A stretch of DNA of 64,000 nt. Origin: Kingdonia uniflora. Its lineage: Eukaryota > Streptophyta > Magnoliopsida > Ranunculales > Circaeasteraceae. Numbering within the stretch: the first letter of the stretch is position 1; each line of letters starts with the position of its first letter. Under the pieces are notes generated by a model. That model had not been told where the DNA came from. It saw only the letters and a program-made list of their open reading frames with translations, and did no database searches. Made by a program: the position numbers and the translations under genes. Where the stretch lies: positions 558,001 through 622,000 of the forward strand of contig JACGCM010000146.1 of the NCBI GenBank assembly GCA_014058105.1. Reading direction: 5' to 3'. Positions 34,201 to 44,359 of the stretch are shown in pieces.

Positions 34201-35801
34201 AAGTAGAAAACCTGTGGTTTATCTGAGGTGAAGGAGAAATTATTGGTGACCACCCCATTCCTAGGCCGTGGGAGAAACCGTAAGAAGAGGAAGAGGTCGA
34301 CTGTCTAAAACCCTAAATGCGGCACAAACAATGCCAATAGGAGGTTGTGACCTTTGCCACACCGGTAGATGTACAGGCATCGAATAAGAAAGTCATAAGA
34401 GACAAGTGGCGGTTATCTCATATCTGGAAGAGTCACAAATAGATTAATCTTATTTTTTTCGTGATTAACCCTTCGTAGTGTTTGACGATAAATGTAATCT
34501 ATGTTTTATGAGAACAAAATGATGTATCTAGCTTACTCAGATTCCATGTTCTTGATGTAGTTTTTCCAACTGTTATATGTACTCTATTGTTATGAAAAAC
34601 TATTATAAATGTAATCTGTTATGAATAGGAAGATCTGACTGCTATACAAAGTCAGTGCAATGTGTTACGTGTCGTGAATGAACAAATGCGTACTGAGCTA
34701 AGATTGAGTCAAGAAGCTAGAAAAGGTACTATTGAGGCTGAAGAATAATTGAGGGCGGAGATGAGTGAAACTCTTTAAGAGAAAGGGCGGCAATGTCTGT
34801 CGGTTTGAGAAAGATAGAGAGTTTAGAGGAAGAGATAAGAAAAAAGGACATTGGAGTTTGAAGTGCATCGGGACGAGTTAGTCAACATGGTGCTGAATTA
34901 TTATCTGCACTAACACAAATTCTAGAACTGCAAGTTGCATTAGAGGCTGAAAGAAATAATGTGAAGGAGCTGCAGTTTCAAGTGAATATGCTTAAGCGGA
35001 GATAAGCGATGTTTGAGCTTGTGCTCGAAAATATGAAGCATTGTGGTTGGTTACTGGGATGACGGGAAAGGAGATGGAGGAGGTTTGTGCTCAACAGAAT
35101 GAGGTCATAAAGAAGGACTAGAGCGAAATATATGATCTAGAGCATCTTTCAAAAATGCAGTACCTGGATATCTTGGAATACCAGTCTAAAAATGATAGAC
35201 TTCGAAGCACGAATACAAAGCTGGAGGAGGATCTGTTATGGTTGGTGATAATTTATGACTTAAAGTGGGTAGAATGTACAGGTTATGAAAATTCAATATC
35301 TCTGATTTATCATATGGATGAATTCATGACCTTACCGGAAGCTCGGAATTCGGATATGTGTCGTGCAAAACGGCGAGTGGACGATCATTGTAAGCAACTG
35401 GAAGACGCACTGAAGGAAGCGTAGCATAACCTGAGCGAACTCCTTCTCAGTAAGCAAGTAAAAAATGAGATGGGTGGTAGTCATGAGAGGGAGATGGTTG
35501 CAGTAATATCATTTTTGCAGCTGAATTGAAGAGACTGAAAGCTAAAAGCCAAAGGGTATATGATGGTTTGAGTGCTCAAGGTACAAAATGTGAGATGGAG
35601 GTAATCCAAACTGCATATTTAGAACCCATGATTTCCAGGATTGGATCGTTTAAACAAAGAATGGTTATAGAGGGAAAGAAGATTATTGTGGGGAGGATGC
35701 CAGAATTTATGTGTCAGAAGTTACATAAGAACGATGTAAAGGACGTGACAGGACCTTCTAATGTAGGTAATGAGTTAAGTGACAACTCTAGTGAAGAATG
35801 A
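31278..35801 (+). pseudogene. Large antisense gene of element B: PF04195-like domain plus long coiled coil
   Basis: Read opposite to gag-pol. The first part has the PF04195-like block in broken frames (MGYECITV...PCLIEWE, then MRRVCEVLNKKW), followed by KFKYMEGRNIGYLYSDS, RPKFFNF and GRPWNDHLVWLEGSCLQ; A has the parallel TRPQFFDL, GRVWNDNLIWVKG. Introns are suggested at 31842-31926 (same phase and place as in A and C), 32460-32577, about 33067-33246, about 33741-33787 and one ending at 34630. The rest is coiled coil (for example 33799-34158 and 34630-35425), ending in a block like A and D (AELKRLKAKSQRVYDGL). Numerous stops. A small antisense gene like those of A and C was not found between 30928 and 31277. 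Confidence 0.7.
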
Positions 35802-35929
35802 GTAATGTGATTATGTTGTATGTATACGATCAATGGATAAAAAAGAAATATGGATGTATAAAGATATACTTAAAGACAAACAGTAAACTATACTAACCGT
35901 GTGAGGTACCAACGAGAATGTATGTAAAG

Positions 35930-36740
35930 TAGTGCGATATGCGATCGGACCAGCCAAAGTGGTAAACAATTTGTGATGAATGAGATGATCAGTTTGGCCA
36001 AAGCAACGGACGATCTGCAATGTAGTTTAGATTGTCGATTTGGCCGAAACAACAAATGATCTGTAATTTGTGTATAAAAGTTTTGTTGGGCAATCGAACA
36101 TAAGTATTTTATTGGTATAAGATTGACGTACAACGAATGTATTAGATATATCAGTTTGACCGAAGTAATAAATGATCTGTAATGTTCTTAGATGATCAAT
36201 TTGGCCAAAGCAACAAATAATCTGTAATTTGTGTATAGATGTTTTATAGGGCAATCGAACACAAGTATCTCATTGGTGTAAGATTAACGTATACAAATGT
36301 ATTAGATAGATCAGTTTGGCCGAAGCAACAAACGATCTGTAATGTATTAGATGATCAATTTGGCCAAAGCAACAAATGATCTGTAATCTGTGTATAGAAG
36401 TTTTGTAGGGCAATCGAACACAAGTATTTCATTAGTGTAATATTGACATACAGCGAATGTATTAGATAGATCGGTTTGGCCGAAGCAACAAACGATCTAC
36501 AATGTATTAGATGATCAATTTGGCCAAAGTAACAAATGATCTGTAATTTGGGTAGAGAAGTTTAATAGGGCAATGGAACACAAGTATTTCATTGGTGTAA
36601 GATTGACGTATTGCGAATGTATTAGATAGATCGGTTTGGCCGAAGCAACAAATGATCTGTAATGTATTAGATGATTAATTTTTCTAAAGCTACAAATGAT
36701 CTGTAATCTGTGTATAAAAATTATGTGTGGCATAGTAGAA
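35930..36740. repeat. 160-bp tandem repeat of element B
   Basis: About five units; CAATCGAACACAAGTATTTC recurs at 36091, 36252, 36411 and 36571 (spacing 161, 159, 160). Each unit also has two copies of a GTTTGGCC(G/A)AAGCAACAAA segment, suggesting an ancestral half-unit of about 75 bases. It lies between integrase and the antisense gene. Confidence 0.9.
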
Positions 36741-36859
36741 AGTACTCAAATGCTATCATCAAACAGTAATCTTTAATTAATGTGAGCTCGTTATATGAAC
36801 TGATAGATTGGTTTTTTTAAAAGTACACTATGACAGATGTATTATCAATGATACAATTT

Positions 36860-37860
36860 CAGTCTCCTTGTGTTCTAAGGATTAGGTATGGGCTTGCCAT
36901 GCTCAGTGGCGAGGTCGTCAGAACTGAGGCCACTTTTCTCGATGATGACAAAAAGACCTTCCCAGTTTTTGGATAATTTCCCTAGATTGAGCTCTTTGTG
37001 ATGTTTGGGAATCTCCCAGATAACCAGATCCTTGATTTCAAACTCTCTATGCCAAACATGTTTGTTATAAGATCGGGCTAAAGCTTTGTGATACCTTCCC
37101 AATTTCATGACTACTTTGTCCTGAGTCTCCTCTATCCAATTCATATTGCATGCTAACTGGAATTTATTTTCTTTATCGTTCGTGGTATGGTCGCAAATAG
37201 GGTGATGATACTGAGTACGGATGATTGCATCGGTACCGTAAGCCAGAAAGAATGGCGTATATCCAGTTAAAACTTGGGGTGTAGTTTGATAAGCCCATAA
37301 CACATGTGGTAACTCCATGACCCAATTTTCATTCTTTTCTGTTAGGCGCTTTTTGATTCTATCGACGATAGTGTGACTAGTGATCCTAGCTTGGCCGTTC
37401 CCTTATGGGTAATACGGATTTGAAGGGGAATGTATGATATTGTGTTGATTAAAGAATTCGACGACCTTGGAGCCCACGAATTGAGGTCCATTATCGATCC
37501 TGATGAGATGGGGGCAGCCGAAACGGATGATGATGTTTTCCCAGATGAACTTGATAACTTCATCTCCTCATGCGCGACACAGAGGAACTGCTTCTACCCA
37601 CTTAGTGAAATAATCTGTTGTGACTAAGAGATGTTTATGTTTTCCTGGTGCAGTAGGAAACTCGTCGACAAGGTCGATGGCCGATCTTCTAAATGGCCAT
37701 ACAACGTTGCTGGAATGTAGTTCTAAAGCTGGAGCTCGAATTTAGGGACTATGACGTTGACAGGCATCGCATGTGCTTGTAAGCTCGATTGCTTGAGCTT
37801 TTATTTTAGCCAAGAAGATGCCTTGGGTAAAAGCTCAGTTGGCTTGAGATCTTCCTACTG
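36860..37860 (-). pseudogene. Integrase of element B
   Basis: The 147-residue frame 37318-36875 contains VLWAYQTTPQVLTGYTPFFLAYG, shortened here, then NMNWIEETQDKV, LGRYHKALARSYNKHV and the tail KLSKNWEGLFVI. Upstream frames give the core: FTKWVEAVPL (near 37620), IRIDNGPQFVG (near 37490) and HNIIHSPSNPYYP. The zinc-binding end (CDACQRH) is near 37765. This is a full-length but frameshifted DDE integrase, better preserved than in A. The reading frame of the DNGPQFVG segment is overlapped by unrelated plus-strand frames of no significance. Confidence 0.85.
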
Positions 37861-38185
37861 CATAGGAACTACAAGTACGTTCATGTAGTTCATGTAAGAA
37901 TTTTGAGCTTCTTTATAAGATAAGCATTCAAGATACGGCCCTGTGACCGAAATCTTGTAAGAAACTATTTTCGATGATGTAGTGTTTGGCATTTTCAAGT
38001 ACGCGCCTTCTTTTAGTGAGGTCTTGAGGGAGTTCGGCATCGAATGTGTTCTAGTACTAATAAACTTGAGGAAAGGTCATCTCCAATCGTCATCATCCTC
38101 TTCAACGCCCCTAGTATTAATAGAATTTGAGCTTATAATGCTAATGCTTGGGGTTGATATTACTTCAAGAATGAAAAGGTAGCAT
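37861..38185 (-). other. Linker and deletion junction in element B
   Basis: Minus-strand sequence here matches the segment between RNase H and integrase (GPYLECLSYKEA near 37930, corresponding to RPYLKCLSKQ in A). At about 38165-38190 it joins directly to the middle of RT. The RT palm and thumb, the first RNase H and the second RNase H are absent, a loss of roughly 2 kb compared with A. Confidence 0.75.
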
Positions 38186-38790
38186 TTATGACGAGCTATA
38201 GCCTGACGCAGTATCCATCATAGACAAAAGCTCATACCCTAACGTAGAGTCGAGCAGGTTATTAATAAAAAGGTGTAGGAAACTGTCTTTCAGAGTATGC
38301 CTATTCAGGTCGGTAAAATCCATGCATACCCTGATCTTCCCATTCTTTTTTGGTACCGCTACAATATTTAATATCCATTCTGGATAATTGGCCTTGCGAA
38401 TAAAACCGACTTCGATGAGGTTTTCAATTTCCTTGTTGACTACATCGCAAAGTCTAGGTGCCAAAGTTCTCTATCTTTATTTGATAGCTACGAATTTTTC
38501 CTTCAAGTTGAGTTTGTGACAGGCCATGTTCAGGCCGATACCCGGCATTTTGTAAAACATTCAGACAAAGATGTCATTGTTTTCTTTAAGGAACTTGATG
38601 AGAGTGTCGCGCTTTATTGGGGGCAGATGGGTGCCAATATATGTCCCACGCTTGGGTCCACGGATTTCAACATATTCTGTGGTCTCTGCGGTGGGCAGAT
38701 GTTGCCCTCCAGTGTTGATTGTATAGTTCTCTGTAATATTTCCTGTTGTCTTCTATAATTTCTATGTGAGTTGATGTTCGGAAGGTTCTG
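38186..38790 (-). pseudogene. N-terminal reverse transcriptase of element B (truncated)
   Basis: Frame 38464-38186 reads MAPRLCDVVNKEIENLIEVG, FIRKANYPEWI, VAVPKKNGKIRVCMDFTDLN and MMDTASGYSS: the RT fingers through motif A (MDxASGY). The YIDD motif and everything beyond are deleted. The sequence from 38465 to 38790 corresponds to the protease-RT linker, with frame changes. It cannot encode a polymerase. Confidence 0.85.
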
Positions 38791-38791
38791 G

Positions 38792-39260
38792 TCAAATAAC
38801 GACATAATTTTCGCATGCTCGTACTAATATTTGATTTCCTCTTATCTCATAAATGCTACCCTTCCACTCAAAATGTAATGCCAAGTGGTAGGTTGATGGA
38901 ATGACGTGCATATTGTATAACCAGCAACTTCCCATGATCCCCAGATAATGGGATTTTGTATTGAGGACATAAAAAACAACATCGAGTGTTATCGGCCCTG
39001 CGGTGATAGGAAGTACGATCTTTCCTACACGCTCCCCCTTAAGCCCATTGAAACTACATATATCAGCGTCACTGGGTTGGACCTTATTGGCCAGACCCAT
39101 CTGGTTGATCGTGCCCTGAAAAAGGAGTTTGATAGTACTGCCGGTGTCTACCATTAGCGTATGAAGCACCATGTTCTACATTATCAACATGATCACCAAG
39201 GCATCATGGCGAGGATAGTTGACGCGCCGAACGTCGCAATCATCAAAAGAGATTCAAGTT
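38792..39260 (-). pseudogene. Aspartic protease of element B
   Basis: The open 126-residue frame starts MVLHTLMVDTGSTIKLLFQG with the DTG active site intact, then ICSFNGLKGERVGKIVLP and LGIMGSCWLYNM. It matches proteases of A and D along its length. It is part of the Gag-Pol polyprotein, so isolated expression is not expected. Confidence 0.85.
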
Positions 39261-39539
39261 TGCTGAGAGCTGGATACAAGAATTAAATGAGTTTCTTAAT
39301 CTTGCATGGATAAGTCGTGACATTGGGTAACACGCCTTTGTTTACTTTTATTTGTTTCTTTGATGACCTGGGTCTCCACGAGATGGCAGAGCGAGATATG
39401 GTACAAATGTTTTTCGGTAGCGGGTTCTTCGACTTGTATAACTTCAGTGGGGGTTTTGTAACTCCCATTCTTATAACTCCCCACGTTCACTATATACTCG
39501 TGCATCCGTCCATCTGCGAAGATGAACTCCAACAGCTAA

Positions 39540-40946
39540 TGTAAGGCAAAACATTACTCTATCATGATGTCGGACCTTATGGTGGATACAGTATGGTTTA
39601 TTCTCGATCGGTTGAAGGAACTGTGCATTTCGGAAGAATCTGCCTTTTTGTAATATAGGATATATGCTGGCTATAGTCATATTCATCTTTGGAAGGTATG
39701 GACTTGGCAAATTACTCCCCTTTTGAGGTCATTCATCGTTGGATTTGGTGTGCTTTCTGCCTCCTCCTTGATTTGATGTCCGATTAAAATCAGAATGGTT
39801 TGACTGATCTCGAGCATCCAGTGTTGACTTCAGAGGTTTCTACCTGTCGGACACCGTCTACTCTAGGTTAATGTATCCGTTGACCTTTTTGATCAAGTCT
39901 TCCAATGTTGTTGGTTTGTTGAGGATGAGGTACTCCTTCACTCGGCCATCGACGAGTAAGGCGTTGGTGAAAGCAGAAATAGTGATCTTTTGGTCGAGTC
40001 ACTCTACTTTTTGGGATAACTTCAAGAAATTTTTGGTAAACATCACGAGTTTTTCTCCTGGCATCTGTTTGAGGCTTAAAAAAGAATATAAGTTCTTTTC
40101 TTTATCTCTGTTGTGCGATTAATTCTTGATGAAGAGTTTGCACAACTATTTAAAAGTTGTGATGGATCCTTTAGGCAGTGTGTGGAACCATCGTAGGGGT
40201 TCATCTGACAAACTAGTAGGATAGAGCCGACATAAAATGTTGTTGGACGTGGAATACAGGCCTTGAACGTTCTGGAACTCTTGAACATGTTCCACTGGGT
40301 CAGTCCCTTTGCACTTTCGGATCTTCAGAATATGAAACCCGGTGGGGACTTCTCTATCTAAGAGCTCTTGGGTGATCGAGTTCTTCTCTAATCTGTTGCG
40401 GATCTCTTTAGTCGGCGTGCAGGCTTCGAGTAATTCTTTGATTCGCTTCTCGACATATTCCTGAGTGACATACTGTCGAGATGTGACGGTTGGACGTGTG
40501 ATGCACCCTTCTCTAGGGTTGTGGTCACCACTGCCATCACTTAGACGTTCCTTCGCTAGGACTCAAACCCTTCGAGGTCGATTTTCAGTCTGTCTGGCTC
40601 CCTCAAGGCCACCATCTACCTCCTGTTGGATCTCCTAGATCAAGATAGGATCCATGTCATGTTGTTGACGGTTAGATCGAAGCGCACCTCCTGTGTGAAT
40701 ACCCTTCGGAGGAGGCCCTATTCTGTCATGGACAAAAATATGAGATACCTCAGGTTGTACGGCTTTGTTCTTCTGGGCGGCAACCTCCTGACCCTTTAAG
40801 ACCTTTAGCGCATTTTGTACACTCGCGAGTTATTGTTCCAGGGTTGTATGCCTTTCTGTTTCTGAGTTTAGAGTAGTCCTCAGGTCTGCTAAAGCTGTAT
40901 TCTCTTCTACCTGGATGATCGGTGTGCTTTGACCTGGAGGCGACAT
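39540..40946 (-). pseudogene. gag of element B
   Basis: ATG at 40946 (MSPPGQSTPIIQVEEN), 55 bases inside the primer-binding site, followed by a coiled segment (LADLRTTLNSETERHTTLEQ). The gag core follows: YVTQEYVEKRIKELLEA, FHILKIRKCKGTDPVEHVQEF, LRWFHTLPKGSITTF, then LNKPTTLEDLIKKVNGYINLE near 39930. A knuckle-like YCIHHKVRHHD is found near 39590. Few stops occur over the first 600 bases, making this the least damaged gag in the window. Gag packages element RNA. Confidence 0.85.
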
Positions 40947-41000
40947 TTTAAGAAAAAATGATTAGCGGCGTCTAAGACAATGGGTTTGAGAATTTCGATT

Positions 41001-41016
41001 TCCACAGATGGCGTCA
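41001..41016 (-). promoter_or_regulatory. Primer-binding site of element B
   Basis: TTGACGCCATCTGTGG-type sequence on the minus strand at the inner border of the 5' LTR, the degraded form of TGGCGCCGTCTGTGG. Confidence 0.7.
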
Positions 41017-41018
41017 AA

Positions 41019-41753
41019 TGTAATTGCCTAATTCCGGTATACGGACTTAGCCTTTGCACCAAATGTATTTAGAGTGTTCAAGAATAACTGACAATAAACA
41101 ACAAGAGGGTTTAACGTGGAAAACCTTTAAATAGGTTAAAAACCATGACCTCTCTGGAGGATTTCGAGAAAGTGATGATCTTATTGAGATTGCTAGTGTA
41201 TTACAATGAACAATTTGAAAATATTGGATGATAGAGTAGGAACTTTTCAATAGTGATCGTTTCGTCCCTCATCTGCAGTTCTCCAGGTCCTCTTATAGGT
41301 TCTCTAATATGACCGTTTAACGACCATAAAGTTCCTTAATGATGGAAGTTACAAAGTGAGTGTGAGATATTCTTTGACCAGGTTGTGTAAAGGTTTGACC
41401 TTTGTTGCTATACATCAGTTCTATTACTGACTGTGTATTTCGCGCAGGTCAAACTGTTGGTGTAGAGGTCAAAAGTGATGTCTCGAACTATTGAAAGTTT
41501 GGTTACGTCTTTAGTAGTATTTCCTGTATGCTGATGAGTTCGAGGGTGAGGTTTAAGTTTGAATTACGAAATAAGCTATTACAAGATGGTTCTCAACCAA
41601 TAGCATGAGTGTTCCTAGGGATGAGTGGTATTGGTTGAGAAACTCGTTCCAGAAATATTTATGATTGTACCATGTACTCTGTTATTGAGGTCGAAAGTTT
41701 GTCTGTAGTTCACAGATGAAGTATGAGCTCGCGATGCGGTATAAGTCACTACG
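41019..41753 (-). repeat. 5' LTR of element B
   Basis: Begins TGTAATTGCC and ends AGTCACTACG (A to G at the last base). It is followed by the GATCC duplication and the rest of the 5S sequence. Same length as the 3' LTR. Confidence 0.95.
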
Positions 41754-41758
41754 GATCC

Positions 41759-41843
41759 CATCAGAACTCCACAGTTAGGCGTGCTTGGGCGAGAGTAGTA
41801 CTAAGATGGGTGACCTCCTGGGAAGTCCTCGTGTTGCACCCCA
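41759..41843 (+). rRNA. 5S rRNA pseudogene, nucleotides 36-120
   Basis: CATCAGAACTCCACAGTTAG, then GCGTGCTTGGGCGAGAGTAG, TACTAAGATGGGTGACCTCC and TGGGAAGTCCTCGTGTTGCA are the 3' part of a plant 5S rRNA, including the internal control region, with only a few substitutions. Together with 30145-30179 it sums to 120 nucleotides, the full length of the gene. Instead of a T-run terminator it is followed by an A-rich tract of AAATA repeats. Confidence 0.95.
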
Positions 41844-41887
41844 CTTTAAAAATATAAATAAAAATAAAATAAATAAATAAATAAATA
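41844..41887. repeat. A-rich (AAATA/AAAT) linker between 5S and U1
   Basis: Tract of A-rich repeats (ATAAATAAATAAATAAATA) joining the 5S and U1 parts, similar to the tail after U1 (42051-42067). Confidence 0.8.
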
Positions 41888-42050
41888 ATACTTACCTGGA
41901 TGGGGTCTTTGGGCGATCACAAAGGTCGAAGGCCTAGGTTAGTGGTCGCTCATTGCACTTTGGCGAAGTGTTCGCCAAACATCTCCCCAAGTGGGAGAGT
42001 ATACATCATAATTTGTTACTAAGGGGGTACGCGTTCGCGTGGCTCCTGCT
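41888..42050 (+). ncRNA. U1 snRNA pseudogene
   Basis: Starts ATACTTACCTGGATGGGGTC, the U1 5' end with the splice-donor recognition ACTTACCTG intact, and continues with GGCCTAGGTTAGTG, CATTGCACTTTGG, TCTCCCCAAGTGGGAGAG and CATAATTTGT. The Sm-site region and the last stem (GCGTTCGCG) are present. Length is about 163, as in plant U1. The upstream sequence is the A-rich linker, without the plant USE (RTCCCACATCG) or a TATA box at the proper distance, and the 3' flank is A-rich without a snRNA 3' end signal. It is therefore a retropseudogene, not an expressed gene. Confidence 0.9.
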
Positions 42051-42083
42051 TAAAATAAAATAAAAATGTAACTGTTGCCTACC
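42051..42083. repeat. A-rich tail and right target duplication of the 5S-U1 composite
   Basis: TAAAATAAAATAAAAATGT tail followed by AACTGTTGCCTACC (42070-42083), the partner of 30116-30129. Confidence 0.7.
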
Positions 42084-42458
42084 AAGTGTTTGATTAAAGA
42101 CTGATACTCTACTCCTTGTGCATGGAGGAAATGATGGAACTCATAACCCCTATTGATGGTATTCAACCGTACTCAACTCATGGAAAAAATAATGGTAAAT
42201 CATCTGCGGGGCTGCTATAAAGCAAACTATGTCATTTATTTAGTTTAACACTGGCATTATTTCAGACATCTATGTCATTTGGTAGCAGCTAGTTGTCATA
42301 ATCAATAACGAATTTCCCATTTGTTCAGCTTACTTTGTCATTTGTTTTATATAAAATTTCCATTATTTTAGAAAAATATCAGATACTTGAATATTATAGT
42401 TGGTTTATAGGCCATGGGCTCTACAAGTAAGGTTGTGGGCTCCACTAGTATGAATGTC

Positions 42459-42463
42459 ACTTC
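42459..42463. repeat. Left target duplication of element C (ACTTC)
   Basis: ACTTC, repeated at 53347-53351 directly after the other end of the element. The first Mutator-like copy reads GTCACATCC at the equivalent uninterrupted site (29750). Confidence 0.75.
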
Positions 42464-43165
42464 TGAAGGGGCCTAACTCCGTTCGGAAGGTAAGTCGGCT
42501 CTTACACCACGGGGGTTTAATCTTCAATCAAAGGGGTCCAAGTATATAACCTAAAATACGAGTAACTAATAGACAATATACTTGCGTGGAGGCCTTGAAT
42601 GTGACTCTTCACAATCTCTAATGAGGATTTTTAAGAGAGTTTTTATTTTTTTTGAGTGGTCGAAGGTTCGAGTACTGGGCTTTACAAGGTGATCGAAGGT
42701 AAACTGTATGGGGTCTGGGGGCAGATTTTTCTAACCTCCCTTTGGCTCCCTATCTCTCCTATTTATAGAACATAGGATGAGGTGAGTCACCAAGGTTAGG
42801 TCAGATTACAAGTGTACAATCCAGGTATCCTCCGGATATCGAACGGATATCCCGGAGTTGCTGCTGAAGTCGGAAATGCAGGGTCTGCCATCATGCTCGG
42901 TCACTGTAGTTGTAAGGGCCAACAACTCCGGCGTCCTGTCTAGTGAGCTGGTTGTCTGTCTTGTCACACTTCGACCATGTACGGATATGGTCGAAGTGTT
43001 TTTGATGTTGAAGTGGAATTCTTCTTCGAGGCTTATTCAGAGTTGAGGCTTCATCTTCGGGTGATCTTTGGGAGACTTGTTTAAGGATTGGATGGGCTTC
43101 GGGTAAGCTTCGAAGTAGCCTTCAAGTGTTTGACTGGGACAGAAGGCTGCGAGTAGGCTACTACA
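42464..43165 (-). repeat. Complete LTR at the left end of element C
   Basis: 702 bp, TGAAGGGGCC to GGCTACTACA in plus reading, followed by TTCGCCCCCTCTCAG (polypurine tract for a minus-strand element). The last 390 bases recur at 52346-52740 with about one difference in ten by eye. Confidence 0.9.
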
Positions 43166-43180
43166 TTCGCCCCCTCTCAG
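43166..43180 (-). promoter_or_regulatory. Polypurine tract of element C
   Basis: CTGAGAGGGGGCGAA on the minus strand at the LTR border, like element B. Confidence 0.8.
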
Positions 43181-43420
43181 CGAAGGGCTCAAAAACAGAT
43201 ATAGAGGCGTTTGATGAGAAAACTATTTGTAGTCAGAAGTAAAACAGTTGACTGTTGGTTTTTCTAGGAAAGTAATAAAAGAGTGTAATAAAGAAATGTT
43301 GGTAGTTAGGGAGTAATAAATGAGATGAGGCTATAAGTATGGGTTATGGGGGTAGGGATACAGTGTATTCTTCTTCTATTTCATTATCTTCTCTTTCTTC
43401 TGCAAATTTTGAAAAACTTT

Positions 43421-43762
43421 ATGGATACTACGCCTAATACGCGCTATCAGAAAAGGATGGGATTCGCCCAAGATCGCCGCATAGGGCGGAAGACTGCTGA
43501 GTTGCACTTGAAGTTCTTCGGTCAGCATGATCTGGACTGGGACATGCCCGACCTGGTGGAGGTAGGATCTGGGGAACTCATCAACGGTGAGTCTTATGCT
43601 TACCTTTGGGGGCAGCTGAAGTACAACTTTACGACTGCGGAGAAACACTGCCTCTTTCTGTAGGCCTTGGTCGAGTGCCTCGTTTGTGCAGAAGAGGAGA
43701 TGGAGGAACAAGGCCCGGCGAGTGGAACTGGACCATCTGGAAATAGGGCACCTTCTTCTTAA
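43421..43762 (+). pseudogene. Small gene 1 of element C (one internal stop)
   Basis: ATG 43421 (MDTTPNTRYQKRMGF) opens a frame of 113 codons with a single TAG at 43661. The product is charged, with a core ELHLKFFGQHDLDWDMPDLV, GESYAYLWGQL and an acidic end (CAEEEMEEQ). A TATA-like GGCTATAAGTATGG lies about 85 bases upstream, with a CT-rich leader. It is paralogous to small gene 2 at 44360 (FLIHQDIDAEMPGL, MSFAYWWGIL) and to the broken gene at 358 in element A. A second copy lies at 52996. No known family, signal peptide or membrane helix is seen. It is on the same strand as the large antisense gene and opposite to the expected gag-pol. Confidence 0.6.
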
Positions 43763-44359
43763 GGTGGTGGTGATAGGTTTTTTTTTGTGTGGGACTGCAT
43801 TTTGAAGGGTTCTATTGTTGCTGTAGTTTTGTATATCTGGGTTTGTAAATTTTATGTTTTTGTTGTTGTAATTTGTGGAATGAAATGGAAACAATGTTTT
43901 GCTGTAATTTTAGGTGTTTGTATCTGGTAGGCATTGTAGACGAATGTACTTATAGGCAAGGTAGCAAATGCATCTCGTCGAAGGTTAACAGGTAGCAATG
44001 ATTATTGTTGGAAAAAAAAATGGCGTCGAAGTATAATGATATGGTCGAAGAGAATTGACTTTGTATTAGTCGAGACTCGGTGAAAGGGGTTTAAGACGAA
44101 GTGTAAAAGGGTCGATGGTTCGATGTTGGGGATATGTTCAACTGCAAGTCCTCGAGAATGTGGTTTAACTGTGGATACAAATGAATCGGTTATGTTTAGG
44201 AAGCTGAAAAGGTCAGAGTCTTAAATTTTCAAGGAGGGGATTTGAAGACTGCAATAAATGCAACTTGGGAGTAATGAATGTTTTAAATGCTCCTTTATGT
44301 ATAAAATGGGGTGCTGCGAGGAGAATTCTTCATTTTTCTTCTTTCTTCTTTTGATCAGA
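43763..44359 (+). promoter_or_regulatory. Spacer with leader of small gene 2
   Basis: No coding seen. Contains GTCGAAG-rich sequence and, at 44299-44308, a TATA-like ATGTATAAAA followed by a CT-rich leader (ATTTTTCTTCTTTCTTCTTT) to the ATG at 44360. Confidence 0.4.

Larger units (their letters stand above)
30180..41753 (-). mobile_element. Tat-lineage element B inserted in a 5S rRNA pseudogene
   Basis: A complete insertion of 11574 bp: two LTRs of 735 bp, GATCC target duplications, primer-binding site and polypurine tract all in place. Minus strand: gag, protease, N-terminal RT, then a deletion, integrase. Plus strand: a long spliced coiled-coil gene between integrase and the 3' LTR. The LTRs differ at roughly one base in seven over their first 115 bases by eye, mostly transitions, so the insertion is old. 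The element lacks the RT catalytic region and all RNase H sequence, so it is non-autonomous as it stands. Confidence 0.95.
29720..42463 (+). mobile_element. First copy of a Mutator-like repeat, interrupted
   Basis: Two non-adjacent parts, 29720-30128 and 42070-about 42440, together match the start of the second copy (53352-53890) plus a stretch with TGTCATTTGTT microrepeats like those at 54380-55600. Shared landmarks include GCCACG near 29800, AATTCTTCGATGTACA, GGTTAGGTA, GCGCCAAAA and CTGCTGCCTAC. The parts are separated by the 5S-U1 composite and Tat element B. No ORF like 54023-56190 is visible, so this copy is an internally deleted or diverged derivative. At 42440 the opening motif (GGCTCCACTAGTATGAATGTCAC) occurs again as the start of the second copy. 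Confidence 0.55.

Noticed and set aside
35930..36740. CRISPR-like array
   Set aside because: Units are contiguous 160-bp tandem copies without unique spacers, in eukaryotic transposon DNA.
41759..42050. Functional linked 5S and U1 genes
   Set aside because: No plant U1 promoter elements, no 5S T-run terminator, A-rich tails, flanking short duplications, and an insertion inside the 5S. A retropseudogene fits all of these.
43376..43894. 172-codon minus-strand frame opposite small gene 1
   Set aside because: The plus-strand frame has homologs at 44360, 52996 and 358, while the minus frame has no counterpart at 44360 or 358. It is a shadow.
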